DNA from: Canna indica
Taxonomy: Eukaryota; Streptophyta; Magnoliopsida; Zingiberales; Cannaceae
Direction: 5' to 3'
Assembly (NCBI GenBank): GCA_034359265.1
Contig: CP136891.1
Span: 8,756,501 to 8,820,500 of the forward strand
DNA length: 64,000 bases
How positions within the stretch are numbered: the stretch's first letter is position 1; each line of letters starts with the position of its first letter. The translations under genes were made by a program, and so were the position numbers. Below the pieces are notes generated by a model that searched no databases, was not told where the DNA came from, and worked only from the letters and a program-made list of their open reading frames with translations. Positions 34,967 through 46,291 of the stretch are shown here, in pieces.

Positions 34967-35651
34967 TTGCACCACACTCTCACGCTCGCTAGCTCAATCT
35001 CTCTCTCTCATCGACTGATAGCCAACTCCGACGAATGCAACTTTTATGGAGCCTGGGTCCATAAGATTTGCTATGGAGCCGGGCTCCATAGCAGTTATTT
35101 CCAACTGCGACCATGTCCTCCTCCTTCCATACCGAGTCAGGGCCACATCAATCCCATGCCATAGCTGGGGAATTGAGCGCTTCGCCGCCCGCGGCCTCGT
35201 CTTCACCCTCGCCACTACCTGCTTTATCCTCCGCACCACCCGCCCCGAGCCCGGTACCGTCCGCCTCGTCGCCATCTCTGATGGCTTCGGCCAGGCCGGC
35301 TACACCGAGGCCGGCTCCGTCCCAGCCCACCTTGACCACCTCGAGTAGGCCAGCTCGCGAACGTTGGACGACCTACTCCGGGCTGAGGCCGCCGTCGGGT
35401 GCCTCGTTCGCCTCCTGGTGTTCGACACCTTCCTCCCCTGGGCGGGGGACGTCGGGCGGCGGCACGGGCTCGCGACGACCTCCTTCCTCACGCAGTCCAC
35501 CGTCGTCAACCTCATCTACTGCCACGTGAACGTGGGGCAGATTGAGCTGCCGGTTCATGCGCCGTTGGCGTTGCCGGGACTCCCGCGACTTGAGCCGCGA
35601 GATCTGCCGTCAGTTCTCCCAGATTTGATCAACGTCTACTCGGTGTACCTA
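34967..35651 (+). pseudogene. UGT74-like pseudogene (copy B), exon 1 only
   Basis: The sequence follows exon 1 of UGT copies A and C. The start codon has become ATA (35018-35020). A 68-bp insertion (35033-35100) flanked by an 11-bp repeat splits the first codons. Small insertions near 35,160 shift the frame, and a CAG has become TAG at 35346-35348. The copy stops where a CACTA terminus begins at 35652, at the codons that read YLELVLNQF in copy A. No exon 2 is found downstream, so the enzyme's sugar-donor domain is absent. Confidence 0.92.
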
Positions 35652-36721
35652 CACTACTAGAATATACCACATCAGCAACGGGGATCAGCGATGGTTGGAA
35701 CAGCCGTCAGAATAAGTCACAGCTTTGCGTCGGACCTGTCGGCCGTGGCTGATGTAACTAAATCAGTTGCGGCTCGCATACGACCGCACAAAGCCATCGC
35801 TCATAGATCATGGCGCGCACGGCGCACGAATTAAAATGTGTTAGTAGCCACGGTTTAGCGGGGGCCTCGTAGCCGTTGGTGATGAGAGTAACCGGGCGCG
35901 CGAAATAAAATAGGATAGTAGCGATGGCTCCTCTATGCCGTCGGTGATATGCGAAGTCAATAGCCACGGTTGGCTACGACCGTCGCTTATTATTTAATGC
36001 CACGAATGCGGCGCGAATATATAACTCTCTTAATCGATGGCTCTGCGAGCCGTCGATGATAATAAAGTTAAATATCCACGGTGTTCCGACGGCCAGTGCA
36101 CCGTCGGTGAAAATCCTTTTTATTTTTGTTCGCACCCGACCCTTCCTCTTTCTTCCTCTTCCTTCTCTACTCGCCGATGTCGCCGCTGTCGCCGTCGTTC
36201 GTCGCTGCCGAGTTTCCGGGGAGTCGTTGCCTGTTGCCGCCGCTGTGAACCTTCCGGTATGCTCGCTTCCTCTCCTCCTCCGTTAAATCCCCATAGCGCC
36301 GTCGCCACCCTTTCCGCCCGCGCTACTTCTCCACGCCGGCGTAGACCCGACCGGCCCTCTCCGCGCTGGCGTCGACCAGACATTCATCTCAGCGCCGGCC
36401 TCAACCCGACCGGCGCCGCATTGGGGCCGATTACCATCGGCCCAAATGCCGACGAGCAGTAGCCGACAGTGATGTCGGCTACTGCTTGATTAGGGTTTAA
36501 TTACCCTAATCAATTACTTGATTAGGGTTTAATTACCCTAATCAATTACTTGATTAGGGTAATTAACCCCTAATCAAACTGTGATTAGGGTTTGATAACC
36601 CTAATCAAAGTTTGATTAGTTTTTTTTAATTATATCTTGTTAATTTTTAGAAATTAATCATTAATAATTAGAAATTAATTGTTAATTAGGTTAATTATTA
36701 GTTTAATATTAATTAATTAGT

Positions 36722-36912
36722 CGCACAGAATCGTCCACTAAGGACTCGCGCCGGAATCGTCCACTTTGAACTCGCGGTCAAATCATCCTTGGTGGACTCG
36801 TGTCGGAATCGTCCACTTTGGACTCGCGCGGAATCGTCCACTTTAGACTCGCGCGGAATCGTCCACTTTAGACTCGCGCGCAATCGTCCACTATGGACTC
36901 GCACCGGCATCC
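36722..36912. repeat. Tandem array of ~26-bp units (CACTA element 1)
   Basis: About seven degenerate units of the form GGACTCGCGCCGGAATCGTC plus CACTTT, some shortened to about 24 bp. The same unit is amplified at the equivalent place in the second CACTA (60110-60410). Because 26 is not a multiple of three, the array stays open in several frames and gives false protein-like ORFs. Confidence 0.85.
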
Positions 36913-37092
36913 ATAAAGTTAGAAAAAAATCAAGACGAGTTGATACGTTTCTCGTACGATCGACGAGTCAAGTTTTAATTTTGCAAAACCTTAGATCCGT
37001 TCGGGGGTTGTATGTTCGTGCAAACGAAGTTAATGATCTTTTATACGACGTACAATCCTTGAATTATCCCTAATTGGACAATTTGATAGCAT

Positions 37093-37274
37093 AGTTATTT
37101 ATATTGCACTTAGTTTATTATATTACACTTCATTTTTAAATTTTGGCTTGTATCTCCCTTGTTCTCCGATACGCGCCCAAATGATATACGTATTAAGAGA
37201 ACTATAGAGAGATGCTGTCAAAATTTAGAATGAAGTTAATGACTAAAAAAAATACTAAGTTCAATATGAATAAC
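37093..37274. repeat. Long inverted repeat (hairpin) upstream of the CACTA transposase, degenerate copy
   Basis: The left arm starts GTTATTTATATTGCACTTAG and the right arm ends CTAAGTTCAATATGAATAAC; arms of about 85-90 bp meet near GATACGCGCCCAAATGATAT. Several mismatches and length differences are present. The homologous hairpin at 60603-60792 is much better preserved. Confidence 0.75.
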
Positions 37275-37348
37275 ATGAATCCCGAATGGAATATGACCAT
37301 CCCACATAAAGAAATTACCTAAAGATATTGCAAACTTTTTGACAGAAC

Positions 37349-40300
37349 ATGTCGGGCGATCGAAGTTCGATGTACCACCGAATTCATCGTGGAGCTATAA
37401 CGGACAAATTTCGAGTAGGCGTAACTTACTTCTTAAATTTCCCATACTCGAATGAAAAATTTCTTAGTGGTGATAAAATTCGATGTCCATGCCGGAAATG
37501 TTCGAACATAAGATTTTTGGACCAAGAAACTGTCACACTGCATCTGTATACAAAAGGATTCAGACCAAGATATTTTGTATGGAATTGTCACCTGGAGTCA
37601 CGTCAAGTCGGGACGTCGAGCAATCCTGTTGTCCAAACTCATGGTGAATCTTCTTATGCTGATGTTTCTTCTTTCAATCCACCTAATCCTTATAGAACAA
37701 TGATTCTGAATAGTCTTGGAGGACAATTCCATTTAAATGATAATATTGCGTCAGTTACTAAGACGGTAGTGCCACCAAATACTATGATAGTTGAAGTCAC
37801 TGAAGAACAACCTAAGATACAGATTGAATTGCCGAATAAGGAGGCTGCAAAATTTTACGAGATGTTGAAAGCTGCCGATGAAGCTTTGTATGAGAATTAT
37901 CCTAATTATACAAGATCTTCGGCAATGACACAACTCCTGAACATCAAGTCCGATTGTAATATCAGCGGGGTTGTGTTTGATTGGATTGCAGACTTTATCA
38001 ATGGTATGCTACCTTCAAATAACAAGTTTGAGCCAACATTTTATAAGACAAAAAAGTTGATGCGAAAATTAGGGCTTGGGTACGAAAAGATACACGCGTG
38101 CCCAAATAACTGCATTTTATATTATAAAGAAAATGCACATTTAGAACAATGCCCAGTATGTGAACATCCTCGTTACAAGGAGAAGAAATCGGTCCGACAA
38201 AAAAATATTCCCTTTAAGGTGCTTCGGTATTTTCCACTGACACCGAGGCTTCAAAGGTTATTCATGTCAGAAAAGACCGCCCCCTATATGAGTTGGCATG
38301 CAAGAAGTCATGATGATACAGTAATGACTCATCCATCCGATAGTGAAGCATGAAAACATTTGGATAGGTGTTATCCCATTTGCTAGGGAGACTAGAAATA
38401 TCAGGTTGGAATTGTGCATAGATGGTTTTAATCCGTTTGGTAATTCGGCAACTCCGTATTCAGAATAGCCAATGCTGTTAACAGTTTATAATTTGTCACC
38501 CTCGATGTGTATGATAGATGAATTTATCTATCTTTCGATGATTATTCCGGGTCCTAGGGGTCTTCGCAAAGAAATTGACATATTTCTCCGTTCCCTAATT
38601 GATGAATTCAAAACATTGTGGGCTGAGGGAGTTGTCACTTATGATTGTTACTGAAAGCAAAACTTCACTTTACGAGTGGCTATGTTGTGGACAATCAATG
38701 ATTTCCCGGCCTATGGCATGTTGTCTGGTTGGAGCACGCATGGTCGACTATCTTGCCCGTATTTCATGGAACACTCAAAATCCTTCAGTCTTGAGAATGG
38801 TCGAAAAATTTCCTTCTTTGATTGTCATCGCCGATTCGTACTGTCTAACCATCAGTATCGAAGGAATCGTGATAAATTTATCAAAAGTAGAGTCGAAAGA
38901 GATGAGCCACCACCGATGTTGTCTGGTGAACATATGTTAGCACATGTTCAATTACTTCCAGATATTACTTTTGGCCGGAATGTAAGAATCTCAGGCTTTG
39001 GTCAAACACATAACTGAGTGAAGAAAAGTATTTTTTGGGAATTGTCGTATTAGAGTTCATTACTGATTCGGCATAATTTGGAAGTCATGCACATTGAAAA
39101 AAATATGTTTGATAATATTTTTAACACGGTGATGGATATTTCCGGCAAAACTAAAGATAATGAGAAGGCCTGACATGATGTAAAAATACTTTGTAGAGGC
39201 CTGAGTTAGAGTTGCAAGAGGTCAACGGACGATTTCATAAGCCAAGGGTGTCGTATGTGTTAAATAAATAACATATGAAAGATGTGTATCAATGGATCAA
39301 AGAACTCAAATTACCCGATGGATATGCCTCAAACTTATCTCGATGTGTAAACGTCGATGAATGCAAAATATTGGGGATGAAGAGCCAGGGCAGAGATTGC
39401 TTCCGGTTGCGTTTCGAGATCATCTACATGATAAGATTTGGGGTCCGTTGATAGAGTTAAGTTTGTTTTTCAGAAACATTGGTGCAAATATACTTCGAGT
39501 CGAAGATATGACAACACTTGAAAATAATATTGTTGAAATCATATGCAAGCTGGTGCAATTTTTCCCTCATGCATTTTTTGACTCGATGGAGCATCTACCA
39601 ATACATTTGGCATACGAGGAACGAGTTGGTGGCCTCGTTCAATACCGGTGGATGTACTTATTTGAAAGATACATGAATCGTCTGAAGAAAAAAGTAAATA
39701 ACACCGCCGCAGTTGAAGGTTCCATATCAGAAGCATATATAATTCAAGAAATTTCAACTTTCTACTCATTTTATTTTGAATCAACCATCAAGACAAGACT
39801 TAATTGTCTTCCACGGAACGACGACCAGGGAGCTCGACCATCAGACGAGGGAGCTGGACCATCAGATGGTTGTTTAAATATATTTTGTTATCTCGGTCGT
39901 GCTTTGGGTTCTCGTTTGTCTCGATGCTTAAACGATGAAGAGTACCATTTGGTCTACTAGTACATTTTACTAAACTGTCCAGAGATTGAGAAGTTCATTG
40001 AAATATTTGACATTGAGATTGTGACAAGATACTCAATTTACAGCGATGAGGAATTAGAAAAATTACGAAATCGTGATTTCCCTAATTGGTTTCAAGCTTA
40101 TAGCACAGAACACAGAGGCGAAATAGATAATCAAATCGTTGAGTTTGCTAGCGGACCGGCATGACTTGTACAGTGTTATAATGGTTATTTTGTTAATGGA
40201 TATAAATTGGTTCGATACAAGTGATAGGGGTATGAGAGTTCATCCAAATTATAAACAGCTGGTCGAGGTCAATTACAAATCAAAATTGGCTTCAAATGAG

Positions 40301-40682
40301 CCATTTATATTGGCATCTCAAGCTAAACAAGTATATTATATGCAATATTCGTCTCGAAAGAAAGACAGGACAGATTGGCGTGTAGTCTGTAAGACTAAAG
40401 CTAGAGGAAAAATTGACCGAAATAGTTGGAGATAATGAGCCAGTATATAACTTCTATCAAGAAGAGGATCCTTTCGAAGTGGAACGAGTTAGTCGAATAC
40501 TCGAGGATGACACGGAGTTAGTTCAATTGGAAATAGAATACGTTGATGAGGACGATAATGAAGTTGAGGAAGGACAGAATGAAGATGAGGGAGACGAAGA
40601 AGAATTTCAAGATTCAGATACAGAAGAACAAGAAGAAGAGTATTGCACGGATGATGATAATGACGATGATGAATACTTGTAA
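37349..40682 (+). pseudogene. CACTA TNP2-type transposase, decayed (copy 1)
   Basis: Pieces in order: a transposase-associated domain (37349 onward: VGVTYFLNFPYSNEKF, CPCRKCSN, LHLYTKGF), the start of Transposase_21 (GLGYEKIHACPNNCILYYKE, CPVCEHPRYKEKK, VLRYFPLTPRLQRLFMS), the middle of the transposase in shifting frames (38,350-39,020), a DUF4218 region (39361 onward: MEHLPIHLAYEERVGG, RYMNRLKKKVNN), a shortened DUF4216 region (about 40,140-40,435, WRVVCKTKARGKID) and a very acidic tail. A TGG has become TGA at 38351-38353. There are several frameshifts, and about 165 bp of DUF4216 is missing compared with copy 2. It is not functional. Confidence 0.88.
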
Positions 40683-40754
40683 ATGTGAAGTATATATTCA
40701 ATTATTAAATATATCTATTATATATAATCTAATTATATTAAATTTTTATAGCTA

Positions 40755-41285
40755 TGGTTGAAGATATCAGTTCTCGATGAAGAATTCCTCGTAGGACCCC
40801 CCGACGATTACCACCCGCCCCACCTGTACTCACTGACCCTTCGTCTTCCACCACCATCCCCCCACCTCTGGCCACCATCCCCCCACCTGGTCCGGCCACC
40901 ATTCCCCCACCTGATCCATCCACTATTCTCCCAGCTGATATGGTCACCATCCTCCCACCTCCTGCCACCATCCCTTCAGCCGATCCAGGCCCGTCGACAT
41001 TGAGACGTAGGCCTCAAGGGCCTAACAGAATTCTCCCTCCGCCACCCGAGCGACAACTGCGCAGAGCAATTACTGTGCGCGGAAGAAGGTAAGTATATGC
41101 ATTAATTATTTCTTATAATTTATTTTTAATTCAAAATATCATAATATGAATTTATATATGGTGCAGATTTGAGCAGGAGGACGTCCCCCTCGCGATAGCG
41201 GGGACGATCCGGAAGTTTATGCACGGGGCATGACTTACATGGTCTCACGTGCCCCGTGAGCATATAGATTTATTATGGCGAAAAG
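40755..41285 (+). pseudogene. CACTA second gene (Transposase_24-type), truncated (copy 1)
   Basis: After an early stop in the first codons the frame is proline-rich (PPPLATIPPP, PPPATIPSADPGPSTLRRRP) and is followed by an intron (about 41,090-41,165) and FEQEDVPLAIAGTIRKFMHG, TWSHVPREHIDLLWRK. This corresponds to MSGRG...FEQEEV...HVPSEHVDMLWRE in the second element. A stop (GCATGA) lies within it and homology ends at about 41,285. Confidence 0.7.
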
Positions 41286-41842
41286 TTTAACTTCTTAAGT
41301 AAGTGCAACTTTCTGCAAAATGCAGGAAGTAACTTACCTAGGCCTCCCTAAGTAAGTTGTACTTCCTGTATTGTATTTGAAGGAAAAAGATATTTTACCC
41401 TCATATTTGCATTTAGTACATAATTTATATTTCCAACATTATAGATCAGATAATTCTTGAATTCTTTACGTATTTATTTTAATTTTATTTATTTTTAATA
41501 AAAACTTGTAATTTTTTCAAATTAACTATAAATAAAAATTAATTTTTCATATACAATATTTTTATATTAATTATATATGTAAAAATTATATATATATATA
41601 TATATAATTTATTTATAAATTAATATTTTAATATATATAATTTATTTATAAATTTATATATATATATAATATTATTTAATAAAAAATTTAAAAAATATAT
41701 ATATTGATCATTTGATATGTACTTACTATGAAGTACTCATGTCAACCAAATATGTTCTAGGAGAGAAGTTGCACTTCCTATGAATGAACTTTTTATTAAC
41801 CAAAGACTTTTTAGATACTTCCCGGAAAATACAAATAGAAAG
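41286..41842. other. AT-rich spacer between CACTA element 1 and the Harbinger element
   Basis: No gene was seen. Short related words (AAGTAAGTTGTACTTCC, AAGTTGCACTTCC) occur near both ends, which may mark another small decayed element. No target duplication was found. Confidence 0.4.
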
Positions 41843-42044
41843 TTAGGGGGCGTTTGGTTGTCCGCGAGTGCAAATGCTGCAAAAATTATTTGCATGCAAA
41901 AGTAAATGCTCACAAATAGATTTTGCAGCCTACCGTTTGGTTGCCCACAAGTAGAGTTGCAACTTCTATTTGCAAGCGTTTGGTTGGCCGCAAATGAAAG
42001 TTGCAATTACACTTGCAACTTGCAACTTGCATCTTACGAATTTT

Positions 42045-43300
42045 TTTAGGCCGGGTCGGGTACGATTTTTTTGGGTCGGGCCGTGCACAAATTTTTTCGG
42101 GAGGAGTCGGGCACAAATTTTTTTGAGTCGGGCCGGGCCGGGCTGGACACGAATATTTTCGGGCATGATCAGGCATGAATTTTTTTGGGTCGGGCCGAGC
42201 CAGGTCGTGCATGAATTTTTTCGGGCCGGGTGGGCTGGGCACAAATTTTTTTTGGGTCTGGTCGGGCATGAATTTATTCGGGTTGAGCCGGTCACGAATT
42301 TTTTTGGGCCGGGCCGGGCACAAAGATTTTTGGGTCGAATCTGGCATGATTTTTTCGGGTTGAGGCGAACAAGGCCAGGCTGGACCGTCCACGAATTTTA
42401 TCGGGTCTGGCCGAGCAGAGCACAAATTTTTTTCAAGCAGGGTCGAACACAAATTTTTTCGGGTTGGACCGGGCCAGGCCAAGCAGGGCACAAATTTTTT
42501 AGGTTGGGCCTGGCACGAATTTTTTTGGGCCGGGCTGGGCACGAAGATTTTTGGACCGAGTATGGCACGAATTTTTTCGGGTTGGGCCATGCCAGGCTGG
42601 GCCGTGCACGAATTTTACTAGGTTGTGCAGAGTAGGGCACAATTTTTTTTTGAGGCCGGGTCGGACAAAAAATTTTACGGGTCGGGCCGAGCCGAGCAGG
42701 GCACGAATTTTTTGGGTTGGGTCGGGCACGAATTTTTTCGAGTCAGGCCGAGCACGATTTTTTTGGGTCGAGCCAATCCGGGTCGTTCCGTGCACAAATT
42801 ATACTGGGCCGGGTTGGACACAAATCTTTTCGGGCCGGGCATGAATTTTTTTAGGCCAGGCGGGCACAAATTTTCCCGAGATTGGTCGGGCATGAATTTT
42901 TTCGGGCCGGGCCGTGCACGAATTTTATCAAGTCGGATTGAGCCGGACACGAATTTTTTCGAGTCAGGCCTAGTCGAGTCTGGACGGGTCGGGCACAAAT
43001 TTTTTCGGGCAAGGCCGAGCAAGACACGAACTTTTCAACTCGGTCCAGGCATGAATTTTTTTGTTCGGGCCGAGCGGGGCCAGGCCGTTCCGTTCACAAA
43101 TTATACTGGGCCGGGACGGACACAAATTTTTTCGTGCTAAACCGGTCACTATTTTTTTCAAGCTAGGCAGGCACGATTTTTTTTGGGTTTGGCCAACCGG
43201 GTCGTGCACGAATTTTTTCGGGTCTGATCGTGCTGGGCACGAATATTTTTTGGGTCGAGCTTGGCCCAAATTTTTTCGGGTTGGCCCAAAAACTTAGGCC
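42045..43300. repeat. Degenerate tandem array of GGGCACGAATTTTTTCGGGC-like units
   Basis: More than thirty variable units of roughly 30-60 bp, built on GGGCACGAATTTTTTCGGG followed by a variable run of GGGCCGGGC-like words. The array is open in most frames and yields repetitive FFGPGRA- or KNSCPARPK-like translations, which are not genes. The word content resembles the interior of the hAT MITEs in this window (for example 45232-45518), and the right edge reads like an inverted hAT terminus. It may therefore be an amplified hAT-derived core nested in the Harbinger element. Confidence 0.8.
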
Positions 43301-43358
43301 CGACACGGTTTGCTAGAGCTAGTCTGATTAATTAATGATTTTAATTTTTGTATAATAC

Positions 43359-43360
<2 letters not shown>

Positions 43361-43440
<80 letters not shown>
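43361..43440. repeat. (TA)n microsatellite
   Basis: About 80 bp of nearly pure TA dinucleotides within the Harbinger element. A second tract of about 59 bp occupies 43868-43926. Confidence 0.95.
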
Positions 43441-43442
<2 letters not shown>

Positions 43443-43842
43443 CTATCAAACGAAATCAGATCTAAAATTTGACACTACCATCGCGTTCAGCTCGCGAAAA
43501 CTTACCACTTTGATATTTATCTCGTCTCCATCCGATGACTCTAAGTTGCCCAAATTAATTATTTTTTAATACTTAAATTATTGTATTTGCAGCCCGTAAT
43601 CTTGTATTGAGTGTTTTTTGGATTGCAATTCCATTTGCGGCCCACAAATGATATTTGAATTATAAGTTGCAACTAGTAAATGCAGCAAAATAATTTTGCA
43701 GTCAACCAAACAAATTTGTTATTTAAATACTGCAACTAGAATTGTAGTATTTGCACTTGCGGGCAACCAAACGCCCTCTTAATTCATGTGAATTGTAATT
43801 TTCTGCAAAAAATTTACTTTTCATGTCAACCACACGAGACCT

Positions 43843-43864
43843 AAATAATTGCAAAGCATGCACA

Positions 43865-43929
<65 letters not shown>

Positions 43930-44865
43930 CTTTAAACCAACCAAAATAATTAAAAAAATATTATTAAACTATTAAAAATGAATAAAAATATCTTTAAACT
44001 TATTTTAAATAGATTTTTTATTTTTACACAATCTAAAATAATTAGAAAATATAAATATTTTTACTTGTGTCTAAAGTTAGAAAGGAGGGTTTTTTTTTAA
44101 AAAAAAATGAGTAAAAATATTAGCATATTTGTTAGCTCTATTTTCGGTTTTTATTTTCGTCCAAAATCGAAATGGGGCTCAAAACGTTGTTTGTTGTCCA
44201 AAATATGGGCTGGTTTCGATTCGTGTTCCTCGAAAACTCGTTTTCGCAAAACATCCAAATACACACAAGCGCGAAAACTACTTTAAGTAGTTTTTCGCGT
44301 TTTTGCGACCATTTTAGAATAAGAGTTTTGCGAAACATGAAAACACCACGTGTCAAATAAATATATTTTAGTCAGACAAAAAAATCGGAACTCGAAAATT
44401 GATTTCAATTTTCACAAAACGAAAAGTCAAAAAAAATTCTCGCAAACAAACACACTCAATATTTTTCAACTATTTTCGTTTATCTAAGGATAAAATATCT
44501 ATTAAAAAAATAAATTTAAAAATATGTTTACTTATTTTTAATAGTTCAAAATTATTTTTTTTAATATTTTTGTTTATTTAAAAATAAAAATCAATCAAAG
44601 AAATTTTAAAAATATTTTATCTCAATTTTAATAATTCGATAGCAAAAATTATCTTTAACCCTTGATTCATTGCATGTTAATTCCTTAGTTCGTAATTTTC
44701 TTACCTTTTTGGTAAAAAAAGGAAAAAAAAAACTTTGCGCAAGAGACTTGCCTGACAAGTTAGCATATGACAAGATATAAAAGCTGGGAATTAATTAAGT
44801 ATGCAAGCAGCTGACATGATTTCGTCATCAATGACGTTTGAAACTTGTTGGGAAAATATAGACTT
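43843..44865 (+). other. Orphan copy of the PMEI upstream region
   Basis: The sequence is collinear with about 28,640-29,420 upstream of the PMEI gene. It begins AAATAATTGCAAAGCATGCA and ends with the conserved run through TATAAAAGCTGGGAATTAAT (about 44776-44795) and GAAACTTGTTGGGAAAATA. The homology stops where the PMEI leader should continue, and no PMEI coding sequence follows. It is the third part of the decayed BTB/TAZ-UGT-PMEI block. Confidence 0.8.
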
Positions 44866-45231
44866 TTCTGTGAAGAAATAAGTGCAGAATGTAGCCTGTA
44901 TTGTCAAAAAAAATGGATTTAATTTTTTTAATAATACGAATTCAATTTAATTGTTTTATTCACTTTTAAAATAAATCCATATTTGCAATTTATGAAAAAT
45001 AATAATTTGATTTGAATATTTATAAAATTAATTAAATAATAATAAATTTTTTAAATAATTTTAAATTTAGATTAAAACTATTGACTAAAAATATTATATA
45101 AAAATTAGAGTATAGGCTTAGATATTTATTAAAATACACTATTTAAAAGATTATAAATTCAATAAAAACTATTAATAATTGTTCTCGTCGCATATCGAAA
45201 ACATTGTAAATCCTATTGACTCCTCTGCAGA

Positions 45232-45518
45232 TAGAGCTGGCAAAATATGGCCCGGCCCGATAGCCTAAAAAAATATCAAGTTCGGGCCGATTCTTACTGT
45301 GCTTGGGCCGGGCTAGGCAGTGTAGGCCCGGCCCGGCCCGATAGCTCGATATGGGTCCGATAACCCGATTATATTGGCACAATGTCGGCCCGATAGCACG
45401 ATTTTAGCCTGACAACTTCACTTTCATCTTTGTGTTATCGGGCTAATGGGCTGTGCCAGCGCGTTAATTTTTCATGCCGGACCGGGCCAAAAATTCCAAG
45501 CCCGAATTGCCACCTCTA
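45232..45518. mobile_element. Non-autonomous hAT MITE, 287 bp
   Basis: The ends TAGAGCTGGCAAA and TTGCCACCTCTA are inverted repeats. A perfect and palindromic 8-bp duplication TCTGCAGA lies at 45224-45231 and 45519-45526. The interior alternates GGCCCGGCCCGAT-like words. There is no coding capacity. Confidence 0.88.
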
Positions 45519-45526
45519 TCTGCAGA

Positions 45527-46182
45527 CGTGGCTTCGAAGTGACATGCAAATACACTTTGACGCTCAATGAGATGTATTCAAGATGTGTCTGTAAAGAATT
45601 GGATCAGAAAAAAATACACATAGGCGTAAGATCTGGTTTATAAGATAGGTCTTTGATGAAAGATATTCAGCGAGAATTTTTGCTCAATTATTGCGGGGAT
45701 ATGCTTTAAGTGATTCAATTGTCAAATTGTGTTCTTTTTTTGTGTTGCGATTATATTTAAAGGCATGCGCTAGAGATGACTAGGTGGAGCCTCGGGCTTA
45801 ATTTGGGTCGGCCCCTAGATCCTTGAATGACTAGGTCGAGCTGTACTTAGGGGGGTCCCCTAGACAAGCTCGAGGAATTAGCCAAGCCCAATAACAAATT
45901 GCTTAATTTTAATTTTAATTGTATATTATTTTGTTATATAATAATATATAAAGTTGGTCACTATAAGTTAGTCCTTAAAAAAACAGAAAAATTAAGAGTA
46001 TAATGGAAATAATCCTTGTCGAAAAAAGTTTCACGAAGAAAAAGGTGAAAATAGTGAGGGTACAACTGCCAATTAAAAGTAGTTTTTTCCCGTTTCAATA
46101 TATATTTAACTTTCCTTTTCATGAGCTTTGAAAGAAGTTTCACTCCTCAAACTCAAAGTGACCATTTTCTCCCCGTCTTATT
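45527..46182. other. Spacer upstream of UGT copy C
   Basis: No gene was recognised. A GC-rich patch at about 45,770-45,890 resembles transposon-derived sequence but has no clear ends. Confidence 0.4.
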
Positions 46183-46234
46183 CTATTTAACCCGAACTCC
46201 TCCCCACCTCAGCCTCAGACTGACCACTCACTCA

Positions 46235-46267
<33 letters not shown>

Positions 46268-46291
46268 ACTCTCGCTCTCTTCTGAATTCTG
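46183..46291 (+). promoter_or_regulatory. Probable core promoter and leader of UGT copy C
   Basis: CTATTTAA at 46183-46190 is a plausible TATA-type element about 100 bp upstream of the ATG. It is followed by a (CT)n tract at 46239-46264. The region differs from the copy A promoter, which suggests the duplication or later change broke promoter similarity. Confidence 0.4.

Larger units (their letters stand above)
35652..41285 (+). mobile_element. CACTA (En/Spm-like) element, 5' part, 3' end deleted
   Basis: The element starts with CACTACTAGAAT at 35652, inside the UGT pseudogene. Subterminal repeats of an AGCCACGGT/GCCGTCGNTGAT type fill about 35,660-36,110. Next come a GC-rich leader, a 26-bp tandem array (36722-36912), a long inverted repeat (37093-37274), a decayed TNP2-type transposase and the first part of a Transposase_24-type gene. 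Homology to the second CACTA stops at about 41,285 and no TAGTG terminus follows, so the 3' half is lost. Confidence 0.85.
41846..43778. mobile_element. PIF/Harbinger-like element, 1,933 bp, with an expanded internal tandem array
   Basis: The ends GGGGGCGTTTGGTTG and CAACCAAACGCCCTC are inverted repeats bounded by TTA on both sides (41843-41845 and 43779-43781). Both subterminal zones carry TTGCAACTT-type words. The centre (about 42,045-43,300) is a degenerate tandem array and a (TA)n tract follows (43361-43440). No transposase is encoded. Confidence 0.85.

Noticed and set aside
36722..36912. Regular short repeats resembling a CRISPR array
   Set aside because: Units are directly adjacent without unique spacers, lie within a CACTA element of a plant nuclear genome, and have a counterpart at the same place in another CACTA.
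41966..43269. Long repetitive frames (FFGPGRA / KNSCPARPK-like) that could be taken for structural proteins
   Set aside because: The DNA is a degenerate tandem array inside a transposon, open in most frames and without promoter, start context or conserved protein features.
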